From Eupeodes corollae (lineage: Eukaryota > Arthropoda > Insecta > Diptera > Syrphidae): a stretch of DNA of 64,000 nt. Position 1 is the stretch's first letter; each line of letters starts with the position of its first letter. Position numbers and translations under genes: made by a program. Positions 26,367 through 37,400 of this stretch are shown here, in pieces. The stretch spans positions 120,005,575 through 120,069,574 of the forward strand of contig NC_079149.1 of NCBI RefSeq assembly GCF_945859685.1, given 5' to 3'. The notes beneath the pieces are model-generated. The model had not been told where the DNA came from. It made no database searches and saw only the letters and a list, made by a program, of their open reading frames with translations.

Positions 26367-28650
26367 GTTAGTAAGATAGTAGGTAATTATCCAGTGCTAT
26401 TAAAATGTTTTTGAAAAACAAATAAAAGGTCAATCTCCTTCTAAAAAAAAGATTTTATTCAAATATAACAGCATACATTCATTTTATATCATTAATTATA
26501 AGAATGTTTAAGCTTTCAGTTTTTGATTTGATTTCAGTTCAGACTTAACTTGTTTTCTTAAAAAGCTTTTAAAAAATTTGAATACGAATTCTTATCAAAA
26601 TTATTTAAGATCCATCACGAAAACCCATTAATTTTATAAACGTATGCAAATATATCCCATTGTAAAAGTAAGATATTATTTAGCACTCGATAATTACCAC
26701 AATTAATATTCATACATACATTTACATATATTATAATATACAATAAAAGTGCAATATGTTAAAATATTTTTGTGGAGTGCTGTATAAAGTCGTAAACAAT
26801 TGGTAAGGTGCATGCGGTGATATCTGCAGAATATAACAAAGGAGCACAATAGTTATTTATTTCTTAATTTATTCTCAAGTGCAGTTCTTTGATAGCGATT
26901 GTAATTTATTTACAAGCCTCTTATATTCTAAATAAATATAAATGCTGACACACAAATTGAATTATGATTGCGGTGACCATTCGTCTTCGTCTCCTGTTAT
27001 TCACAAAATATTTTTAATTTCTGCTCTGTATATGTATAAAGGTAATATTTTAAACAAGTTGTAAAAATTGAAACTGTCATTAGGAATAGTTGCCAAAGTA
27101 AAGCTGCTGAATCCAGCATTTTATTAGATAGATTCACAGAATTGAATAAAAATAATAACACTTATAAAAATTTAAACTGTCATAAATGTCAATTGACAAT
27201 TTTAGCAGTTTTAGTTCAGAAAAAATTGTTCGAGTTGTATTTATATAATATAGATTTGGTTGTTTTTTCCCCATCCGAAACACGACTGTTAAAGGAAGTA
27301 AAAATTGAATATTGTCAAAACTATGTTCGAAAATTATTTTTCAATAAGATGGCAATCAAGTTGTTTGCTTAGACTGTTTGTAAAAAAGTTGTTTTAAAAA
27401 TCTCCTATCATTTATCGCACAAAAGATGGTTCACAATTTTTTATCAGATAGTTGGTTACCAACAAATTATGAGGGATTGGTAGATTTCCTTTCCTATCGT
27501 GTTAAAACAAATGAACTGTCAGCTCATTGCAGATTTCTTACAATTAATTGTAATGATATGGGCCCTATGCCCCTATTTAATACAAATTGACAGGTGATAA
27601 TTCTACAAATTTGCCACACTTGTCTGGCAAATCTGTATTTCATTAAATTTTTACAAGTGACAAGTTTATCAGAAAAACACACACATTTGTCATGACAATT
27701 TTGACATCATCATTTGTTCTGTGTTCAAATTCCGAGGGCACCGGCAACGTATTACTCAGAGACCCAACTAAAAAACATCATCGCATTCACTTTTACTTGT
27801 AATAAATGGTGCATCATTTTAGGTCTTTTCATTGTCATCACTTGATGACAATTAATTGACAAATATGTAAATTGTAATTTTTTTTTTTCATTTTATAAAA
27901 TAACTGTCAATATGAATTTCTCGGAAGATTCCTCACAATTGTGGAAAAATAATTGACTATTCATTGTAACGACAATTTCTTTATGAAACGAAGGAATGAC
28001 AATTGGGGTATTTTCCTACTATTCAACAAAATTGGCAAATTGTTTGTGAAACAGATTTTGACAATTGTCAATTTGTAAAGTAACAAATCGTCACCTGTCA
28101 CTTATAGCATAAAACATTGTGAGAATGTTTCTCATTGAAATATTTGATTTACCCCCTTTGTACGGAGTTTAAAAATTATACAATTAAACTATAAACAGAA
28201 TATGTTTTGCTGAATTAATAACTGCACCAGATTCGGAAGCATTTTGAAGAAAAAATTATTATTACCTATATCGTAGTGTCTAATCTAAGCAGACCTTTAT
28301 GTTATGTTCACACAGCCAAACAATGAAACATTACTCTATTATGTCCGCCGCCATGCAACGAGCACATGAAACTACAGCACAGTTAATTTTCTCCAAAAAA
28401 TGTTTTTTTTTTGTTATTGCTTAACGAAACTCTCCACTAAAATAAAACATTTCAAATAAAACGTCCATGTTGTTGTACTAAGTACTTGTACGACGAGGAA
28501 GACGAATACGAAATTACGAAGAGTCAAAGAGTGCGTCATTGTTAATTTCTGTTTCTAAAAAAAAGTTGTGAATTAATTGTTCGCTCTTGGGTTGTGTGCA
28601 TAATTTTCAAAGCAATTTAACATTTCAATCATTATAAAACATTCCGAAAA
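26367..28650 (+). other. Intergenic region, lipase to baf
   Basis: AT-rich. Short polyadenylation region of the lipase, then a segment (27589-28099) unusually dense in GACAATT/AATTGTC words, listed separately. The baf promoter and 5' UTR lie near 28450-28650. Confidence 0.5.
27589..28099. repeat. Possible MITE: GACAATT-rich segment bounded by inverted GACAGGTGA
   Basis: GACAGGTGA at 27589-27597 is mirrored by TCACCTGTC at 28091-28099, with partial similarity continuing inwards (ATT in the same offset). The 511-bp interior has at least five GACAATT words and several AATTGTC/AATTGAC, including GACAATTGTCAATT near 28059. There is no coding frame. The perfect part of the terminal repeat is only 9 bp, so this is tentative. 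Confidence 0.35.
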
Positions 28651-29175
28651 ATGTCTCGAACATCAGCTAAATATAGAAATTTCGTTGCTGAACCCATGGG
28701 TCAGAAATCTGTGACGGAATTGGCCGGCGTTGGAGAAACGCTTGGTGGACGATTAACTGAAGCTGGTTTCGATAAGGTACCTACTTAAAATTCTATTCTC
28801 AATATAAAGTTTTGAATAACAAAAGGAAAAAAACAAAAGAAATAAATGTGCTAGGTGATGCGTGAGTAAATTTCTAGAATGTTTTGTGAAATGTGTGGAT
28901 TGTGGATTCATTTTGGAGCCCCGCCGCTACTGCATGCCTCACAATAATTTAATTTCTATTCACGCGTGTCCCATCCCATTGGAATGAAAACTAAATAATC
29001 AATTATATTGTTTATTGTATATTTGCAGGCATACACTGTTTTGGGGCAATATTTAATTCTCAAAAAAGACGAAGAACTCTTCAAGGAATGGATGAAAGAT
29101 GTCTGCAATGCGAGCTCGAAACAAGCGTCCGACTGCTACCATTGTCTTAATGACTGGTGCGAGGAGTTTATGTGA
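28651..29175 (+). CDS. baf: Barrier-to-autointegration factor
   Basis: Small DNA-bridging protein that links chromatin to lamin and LEM-domain proteins and helps reassemble the nuclear envelope after mitosis. Two exons, 28651-28776 and 29029-29175 (phase 0 junction AAG|GCA), encode 90 residues, the normal BAF length of about 89-90. The N-terminus MSRTSAKYRNFVAEPMGQKS is where VRK-type kinase phosphorylation acts in homologues. The helix-hairpin-helix DNA-binding core VTELAGVGETLGGRL is intact, and the dimer-interface C-terminal part keeps GQYLILKKDEELFKEWMKD and CLNDWCEEFM. The exon 1 start is the only ATG of the open frame and has an A-rich context (GAAAAATG). The assignment is very secure. 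Confidence 0.97.
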
Positions 29176-30105
29176 ATAACATGTAATGTTCAAATAACTT
29201 TCCATATCTTTAGTGTATAACTTCTATAAATATAATTTCTGTAAAACTTAGAATCGTTAATATGTATAAAAAAAAGTAAAAAACTAAATTGTCCCGAGTA
29301 TAAAAAAATGTTAACGTGCCTAATACTACCTATAGTTGCTGAAGGAAGCTTCAATATAAATAATCTAATAAATTTATCTAAAGTTTATTTATAAAATTAA
29401 TGTATAAAATAATTATTTTTTACAATCAATAAAATGTTGACGAAAAAAACTTGTTGCATTTCTTTGCTATAGTGAAACACTTAAAACCTTTCTAAATGCG
29501 GGCTAAAAAGATAATGGGTCTTTTTTAATAAATATAATATGGCTGTTGCACTTGTTTTGGATATTCTTAGACGAATCAAATAATTTTCCAATAGTATTTT
29601 TTGCCTTTTAGAAAGATAGCGTCCTATTTTGTAGTCCGATTTGACCCAAACTATCTATTGCACTTCATGTGAACGATGAAAATAATGTGTGTGGGATGAA
29701 CGCCCAAGATCTTTTTCTGTAAAATACACCTTCATCAATAGTTTTGTAATTTCAAGAAAAATTTATACCAATCTGTACTAATGCAATCCTTTACCTTCGC
29801 CAGGATTGAAAACACCAATTTTTAATTGAAAATTGACCTTTGTACTGAAATTTAAAATTCAAATGTACGAACAGTTTTGACTAAGGGCGTGAAACATTAT
29901 TAACGTTAAATATTAGTAAATCCTTTTAAAAAAATCAGTTGGTAATATCAATTTTCAGTATTTTAGACATAAGAAACTGTTAAATATTTCATGTTGGTAG
30001 GTATAAGGTTAAAAGAAAGGAATTTGTTTAAGTTTCAGACTTTGTTATATCCGTGCTGCACTGTACTGTTTATTATGATTGGTTAAATAAAAAGAAAGGT
30101 ATAAA

Positions 30106-30290
30106 ATTGGCCAATAGGAATATTGCGTATTCACATTTTGACGTCACATCATTTTATCCCACTCTAACCAATTATAAAAATAAATCGAAGGGCGCGGAGG
30201 GAGGTAAAGTGAGTCACTAGCATTTAGGTTCAACTGAGCACAGTCGTAGAGTAAATTACGTCATCTTTATTTTAATAATTATCGCGTCAT
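30106..30290 (+). promoter_or_regulatory. Promoter-like cluster: CCAAT palindrome, CRE, TATA box, further CRE-like sites
   Basis: ATTGGCCAAT at 30106-30115, the perfect cAMP-response palindrome TGACGTCA at 30139-30146 and TATAAAAA from 30174 occur in promoter order. A locally GC-rich patch (GGGCGCGGAGGGAGG) follows, and TTACGTCATC near 30258 and GCGTCATT near 30285 lie further on. No start codon with a real frame follows closely, so this would be a non-coding leader, perhaps an upstream Cka promoter. Confidence 0.45.
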
Positions 30291-30358
30291 TATTTCCATT
30301 TACATAGTCCTCCCTTAAACCATTGAAAGAATACTGATGAAATAATGAAAAAAAAATA

Positions 30359-30534
30359 TATAAAAACTATAATGGGATCAACAATTTTAAATCTGATTTA
30401 AAATTCAGGTTTAATTCACCGTATTAGCGAAGAAGATGCTAGTGAATATAAAAACTATAATGGGACCAACAATTTTACGTCTGATTTAAAATTCAGGTTG
30501 AATTCACCGTATTAGCGAATAAGATGCTAGTGAA
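30359..30534 (+). repeat. Two-copy tandem duplication, 88-bp unit
   Basis: Copy 1 is 30359-30446 and copy 2 is 30447-30534, both starting TATAAAAACTATAATGGGA and ending ATGCTAGTGAA. About five substitutions separate them, mostly in the middle (AATCTG versus CGTCTG, GGTTTAATTC versus GGTTGAATTC). Confidence 0.9.
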
Positions 30535-30619
30535 TTCTTCAACTTGCTTAAAAGTACAATTTTCCATCATACTTTCGCCTGAGCGCCCCAAGAAATACTT
30601 GGGGAAATGTTAGATAGTT

Positions 30620-30933
30620 CAAAATCAAATGGGGTGGCGCAACAGTCCGTTGTGAACCAGGGCCTAGTGACTTACAACTCTCAACCATTCCTGTGTGCGA
30701 GTACTGTTGTCAGGAATGGAAGGGACCTACAATTTAAGGCCGAATCCGAACGGCTAATTTGAGAAAGCACTTTTTCATGACAAGAATTACTCTTGAAGGA
30801 ATTGTCAATTCCTCGCAAGAGGCAGTACCCGCGAAAATTAATTTTTTAAATTAAGGTGGCACAGGCAGGGATTGAACCCAAGACCCCTTGCATGACAGTC
30901 CAACGCACTAACCATCATGCCACGGGTACTACT
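30620..30933 (-). mobile_element. tRNA-derived SINE, complete copy with 13-bp target-site duplication
   Basis: ATGTTAGATAGTT occurs at 30607-30619 and exactly again at 30934-30946, flanking 314 bp. Read on the minus strand, the element starts with a tRNA-like head: TGGCATGATGGTTAGTGCG (box A-like) and GGTTCAATCC (box B), closing TGCCACC. A tRNA-unrelated body and a short tail follow. The body matches the copies at 8894 and 39312. Pol III transcription from the internal promoter is expected for the class. There is no coding capacity. Confidence 0.92.
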
Positions 30934-33900
30934 ATGTTAGATAGTTATGTTTTCTTTTTTAATGGGTTTTATTTTTTCCCTTTGAACTTACTTTTACATC
31001 TGTTTTAAAGATAAACAAACATTTTGAATTCCTTATCAAGATTTTAGCCCAAAGATGCAACGGTTTGATTAAGAAATAATTTCAAACTAAAAACCATCGT
31101 TCATGTTCTGTATGCTAAAAAATTCGGAACACGCACAAAATTCAAAAACCTATTATGAGCTTCACTTGAAAGAAAATCCACTTGGAATTAGAAATAAAAT
31201 TTTGAAAAGCATCAAAAATAAAGCAATTCATTCCGAATGAAAATTTCAGTAGAAGAAAAGTGAAATTAAATTTTTCCGAGTAAAAATCATTTAAAATGCA
31301 GTACACATGAAGCAAGAAAAATCCCATCGTGCACATTCTACAAAAGTTTACACCACACATCATCAATTCCAACCATCCCTGATTTCTTCGTTAAATCCAA
31401 TCGCCATCTTAGATACGCACACATTCTTAAACCAAATAATACATGAATTTTCTACACACTTTTCATCGACGACAAAGTGGAGATTTACAAAAAAGAATAC
31501 CTTCGTCAAATATTTCTCTTCGTGACAAAGGCGAGTTTTTATTCGAACGGATAGAAAGTTTTCATTTTCAGTAAAAAGAAGTGATGTCCTATTGAAAAAA
31601 ATAATTGTTTTACCAACACTTTATTAACAGATTGTGTAACTAATTAAACTTGGTAAAAATTGAATCGAATGTGAGTGCAAAGAATTAAAAGAAATCCCCC
31701 CTGAAAATTTCACGTATAAATCCGTCGCTGTAATAAGAATAAAATATATGAAGTTTGAAGCAAAGAAGAAAATCTTCAAAATATTGACCGGAACCTCTCA
31801 ATACTAAAATACTAAGTATGCGTGATTTACTGCCCCTTAAAACTTATCTCGCAAAACATAAGTTTTCAAAAGTCCATTCTATAGGCGTCTACCAGAAAAA
31901 TTTATCTCAATCTCAAAACTCGATGAAAACTTGAAGCGAAAAGAAAAATAAAGAATATTGTGTAATTTTTGTGTGGTTTTCTCGGCTTTCCTATAAATAA
32001 TAATTTTATTATGAAAAAGTGTTCCCTAAGTGACAGCATTTCATTAAAATTTCTCAAGATTTTCATTTTCGTTCTTCAAAACTAGAATTATAAAAAAGAC
32101 AAGAGAAAAAAGAACGAAAAGTTGCACGACGAAGGAAATTGATTGATTTTTTCTGAAAGGAACGAGTACGAAATTTTTTGGTCCTGGCACATTTGTAGTG
32201 GTGCGGGTTGGTGTAAAGAATTTGTGCGAGAGTGTTTCGTTAAGATTTGATGATTCTCAGTTTCGTTGTTTTTTTTGTTGTCACCATAGTGTGGAGAGTT
32301 TGAAACAATGGTTTAGTTTTTAATTGGATAAAGTGAGAGGACTGTTTTCTCATAGGGAGCATTTGTTTTGTTTTTTTTGGTATATTTTCTTTTATAATCC
32401 TTGTCTTTCTCTCTCTCGCTCTCGTTCACAATGGGTTGGTTCGAATTAATGACAAGAAATGTTTTTTTTATTTCTACGAACATTCTTCTTATTGAAATTA
32501 AAAAACCATTCTTTGAATTATAATTACACATAAATTACATTAAAATTAAATAAATTGGTGTTTGAATTGAGAATTTAATGCGAATGAGATTCGGAACGAA
32601 ATAAATTAGATGTATTCACAACCTTATGCGGTAAAGCTGAATTCTCAATTTATCGATTTGTGATGTGTATTTAGAGGAAATGTCACCATGGAACGAGTTT
32701 ACGGTGTTCTTTAGAATTTTAATTTTTTTATGTGTAATTGATAAAGATTTGTTTGATAATTTTAATAACTATGACAATGTGTAGGAATAGAATGATATAC
32801 TTTGAAAGCTAATAAAATATTTACACAAATTTTAATTTGTGTTGAGAAAAGAGTGAAATATTACCTATAAAGAGTTAAATTTGAATTCATAAGAGATGAG
32901 CTGGGATACCTAAATAATTTAGTTTTGGTAACTCATTGATAGTGACAACAACTGATAACTTAATTTTCTTAAGAATTATGTGGCTTCAATGAAAAGCATA
33001 CACCTCAAAACACCTTAGTTTTTCTTTCTTGTCGTAATATGAGACTGGGCGTTTTGTGAATAGGTATATAAATTCGTATCTCCAGCCACCGCTTTAGAAC
33101 CAGTAGGTACCTTATTAAGAATACATCAAGGTCAGCCTAACATTTAAACAAAAGCCATGCTTGTTTTTGCTTCATGGGCTTGGTACCTATACACAATGTA
33201 TTTAATTCAAAAGTTTTTGTCCTAAACTATTATAATTAAATAAAAAGATATTGTTTTTGAAGCATTAAAATTGATTAAAAAAGTTTACTGGAACATTTTA
33301 TGTGTCCTTTTGAATCAAAAACTTAGAAGTGTTCAGATAGGTAGGCATAAGTTAGTAGGTGATTACGTTTCGAACATTTCTGTTTTTATTTAAATCTTAG
33401 AACCCTTTTAAATGAAAAATATCAATCTAGGTTTATTTAGTTTAGTTTTTTTTTTTTCTTTAACTTGGTCTATTTTACGATATTTGTCAAAATCCCACGT
33501 TATCGAGTTGATCCATTCAGTCGTGTCCATCGTTTTATTGAATATTGTTTCTATACCTCTCGTTTTGTTATACGTAATATGGTTCTAGATTTAGTTGATG
33601 TAGCGGAATAAATACTAAAGTGATTTTTCTGGTATTTCAGTGCAATTTATTTTGAATTTTGCAAATTCAAAATATTGTCTCCATATAATAATAAAATTAA
33701 GAAAAAATCATTTTACTAATTTCCATGAAATCGGCCCAAGCATCAATAACAGCATACATTTACGAGTGGTGTTAAAGTTCTACCTTTTATCAGTGTTAAA
33801 TCCTTGTATAACGCATTCAAGCTTCAACATTAGCCTCAGCAGCAACAATGTATCTAAGATTGGTTGAAAACTAAAAAAAAAAACATATGGGAACATTTAA

Positions 33901-34463
33901 ATAAAAGTGATTTAAACATTTAAACAACCTTTAGGTACTCGACAACTCAAATGTTCTTTTTTGAAAACCACACAAAAATTAAAACGTTAGATTTTAAATC
34001 TTATTCAACAGTAAAATATAAATAATTCCAGGCAATATACATACATTAAACAAACTTGCAACAAATTTCGCATCAAAAAGTAACAATAACGAAAAAGCAT
34101 TTACAAATATAAATACCTAATTACAATAAATTTACATCGCATAATTGGGCGTATATAATTGATTGTATTCTATGTTCTATGTGTTTCGGAATCGTCTTTT
34201 TCTATAAGTGCTAATTTAATAATCATAATAATTTTGAAAGAAAAAACATAAAAATAAACAAAAAATAATCAAACAAAACTTAACAACACTAATCAAACTT
34301 TTCATCTTCATCCAAATATCAATATATGCATCATCATCATAATTGGTAGAACGTTACAAATAAAAACAACTGTAGTTATCAATCAGCTTCAAAATCGTTT
34401 CCATCACAGTCGAAACTTGTGGCATCAATAATCGATCACCGATCTTATCGGGCAACCTTGCAA

Positions 34464-37400
34464 ATGGGAACCAATTCAGGAGCAACAACTGGTATTAATA
34501 ATAAACCGGGTACAGGCGCCGGTGGTGGAGTTGTGGTTGGTGGTGGAACAGGTGACGATGGCAATGGCGGTGGTGGCCAAAATAACCAACAAACTACCCC
34601 GCAGTATACGATACCGGGAATACTGCATTTCATAGAGCATGAGTGGGCGCGTTTTGAGTTGGAGAGATCGCAATGGGATGTGGACAGAGCTGAGTTACAG
34701 GTGAGTTTTCTTCTCTTCTCTATTTTTTTTATAATTTTATCTTCATAAAGTGTCATAGATAAATTCAAAATCTATTTAGTGCTAATATTTGAAATTCAAC
34801 ACTAAAGTTAGTTAGTTTTATCTGTACGTAGTGGGATTGTTGTTAGCAGTGAAGAAACAAAAAAAATAAAAAATACAGTGGTGATTTCTTGTAGAACAAG
34901 TTTGATGACAGACACACGAGTCTATTGGTTCTGTGGCTTGAACAAGTTTACGTCCCACAAGTAAAATTTGTGCGATCGCGCACTCGAGTTTGCTTTTGGT
35001 CAATACTTTCAAGATGATGATTTGCTGGTTTAGTTAGAGAGTTTGGCATTGGCTGCGAAATTTAAATAGATGAGCAAGGCAAGCAAAAAAACAAGTTTGA
35101 TGCACCTAAGATTAAAATTAATGACTTTGTCCTCAATTAATTGCGTGTTGTGTGTATTTTGATTTTGTTTCAATTTCAACATTGCTATGGGAAGGCTTGA
35201 AACATGAGTTAAACAAAGAAAATAACTACATATAGGCGGCAATACTACACAAATTTGTAAACATTTCATTTTCGAGTTTTTAGTTTTAGTGGGTTTTTTA
35301 TGCTTGGCTTCTATCCGAATATAATATCTGTTCAGGTTAAATAATCCTACCATTATGATTTTAATTTTCACCAATCGAGAACAGTGGATGTTATTGATGT
35401 TTTTTTTTCTTTTAAAGGGAAATAGAAAATGTATCTTTTTATCAAACGATAAGAAATTCATCATAGGTACAAGCAAGTAGGTTTCATTAAAAAAGATTTG
35501 AAATTTAGATTAAACATTTTTGTATGTGCTTTATCAATTTAAAAAAAAGTATATAATAAGAAAATCAGCTCAATCTCAGTTTAGTACATTAAGAAACAAT
35601 ATTAATGAGAATTGAGGTAAACCCTTTCAGCCGGAGAAAAAGTCAATACCCCATGGGAAGATGCTATAGTTTTTACTAGGCTGCAAATGCAAATTCAATT
35701 TTAACATGAACATATAAACAAGACACGAATCGATTTTGTATTCTAAGAACTTTGCTGAACGAATAAGGGATATGACCCTTTCTCTCTAAGCAATTTGTTA
35801 TCTAAATACAATGATATAGCTGCAGCATGCAGCACTGTCTATGTTCAATTTTACGAAAATAGTATAGTAACAATGTGAAGCTGTAGCTACAGCTAAAGTT
35901 CAATCAACTTTAACTTTTTGCTATTACTTCCATCTGAATTTTTAATGGGGTCGTTCAATAGCGTTTAAAAAAAAAAACAATTGAACATTTTTTGGAAAGC
36001 TAGGATCCCGGTTTATACCATATTGGTCAAACTTCGCTATAAAGTCGGTAATTTTAATGATAGCTTATGCAACATGGGTTACTTCCTTAATTTTTTTAAG
36101 GGGTTAATAATTTTACCTACCTCTATACTACGTTCCTAGTTTTGTTTTATTTTACAGCAAAATTATGATTTTAGTCAGGTTTTAGGTAAGGTCAGTAAAT
36201 TGAAATTTACATGGAGTCAAGGTTCGGTTCATGCAAAACCCTAATCAAACAATATTTTTTTATCGTGAGCGTCATTTCTTTTATTCATTGAAGCTATCGA
36301 AAATCGATGTTTTATTACTTGTAACGTGATCCGAAATGTATAAAAATCATCGACAAAAATAAGACAGGCCTACTTCGGCAAGTCTCTCCACTTATACCGC
36401 ACGTTAGCTGGGCACTATCTTACCTGAGTAATCATGGTCTGCTGCGATGTCGTTTTCATAAACTACACTTTTTTGAGCCGGTTCGCCTTCACTATGACAA
36501 TCCATCTACACCCTATCGAGTTTTAATCGCGTGTCCTGGGTCCAACTTTTGTACACATGGAAGTATTGGCAGCACAAGTTAGAAGTTTATAAGTTATCGT
36601 TTGGTTTCTGGATTTGAAAACCAGCTTTAACCGCAGACTTAATATTTTTCTTTTGAAAATATTTAGAGTCATTTTCTTTTTTTTTTAACTTAGTAAAAGT
36701 TCAAACAGAAAATATAAGAACATGAACCTAAAAGATGTATACGTACAGCGTGTATAACTTGCTTAAGGTACATACTTGTGTATATGAATACAAAATAAAT
36801 TAAAGATCCATACATTCTTTAGATCGTAAGAATTAATCGTCATTGCTTTGTTTGTCATAGGTATTGCTAGATATACCCATATTCATTAACAAAACATAAT
36901 ACATATTTCTTTGCCGTCATCGAAGAAATTAATAAAAGGCCATAGTTTATATTGGTACCTCGTCGTCATCGTCTTGGTTGTGGTCGTCTCTCGGTCGACG
37001 TCGTCGTCGTATGTTTTCCACCCCCATCACCTTCTTTTTTACTTAAAAATTCAAAGGAAATTCTTCTTTAGAATTTCTTCCTCGTGTTTTTATTTTTCTT
37101 TATAAAACCTCTTATGATGACGCATACCTTTAACGAGCCCATTGTGTGAGGTTTATCGATTTTTTTTTCTTTTTTGAAATTATGTAAATTTTCCGGTGTG
37201 GTTGATATCGTAAAAAAATGGCAAACACAAGTAAGAGATGAGGAAAATTGAGATGGTATGACATGAAATGTTTAACAGAGTCCCCTTGTGACAGAAGTAA
37301 ACAGTTTTTGAATAAAAAAGAAATATTACAAAGGAAAGACGCGTGGGCTATGTTTTGGCAGCACGATTGTGTACACAAATGGTTGCTCATTTGCCTTAAA

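Larger units (their letters stand above)
29176..34463 (+). other. Intergenic region and presumed 5' leader of Cka
   Basis: Contains the baf 3' UTR, a CRE/CCAAT/TATA cluster (30106-30290), an 88-bp tandem duplication (30359-30534) and a full SINE with target duplications (30620-30933). From about 31000 to 34400 I see only AT-rich non-coding sequence, likely 5' UTR or first-intron sequence of Cka. A frame open from 34350 into the first Cka exon has no ATG before 34464. Confidence 0.5.

Noticed and set aside
28342..28430. Small ORF MSAAMQRAHETTAQL upstream of baf
   Set aside because: Short and without known family; could be an upstream ORF in a leader but nothing supports translation.
30860..30933. 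tRNA gene
   Set aside because: Has box A and box B but poor cloverleaf potential and is fused to a repeated body with target duplications, so it is a SINE head.
34419..34463. Cka start at 34419
   Set aside because: The codon is GTG; the first ATG of the frame is 34464, with a good A-rich context.
35030..35476. 148-codon minus-strand open frame in Cka intron 1
   Set aside because: Lys/Asn/Leu-rich composition from AT-rich DNA, no domain, no splice context; lies wholly inside an intron.
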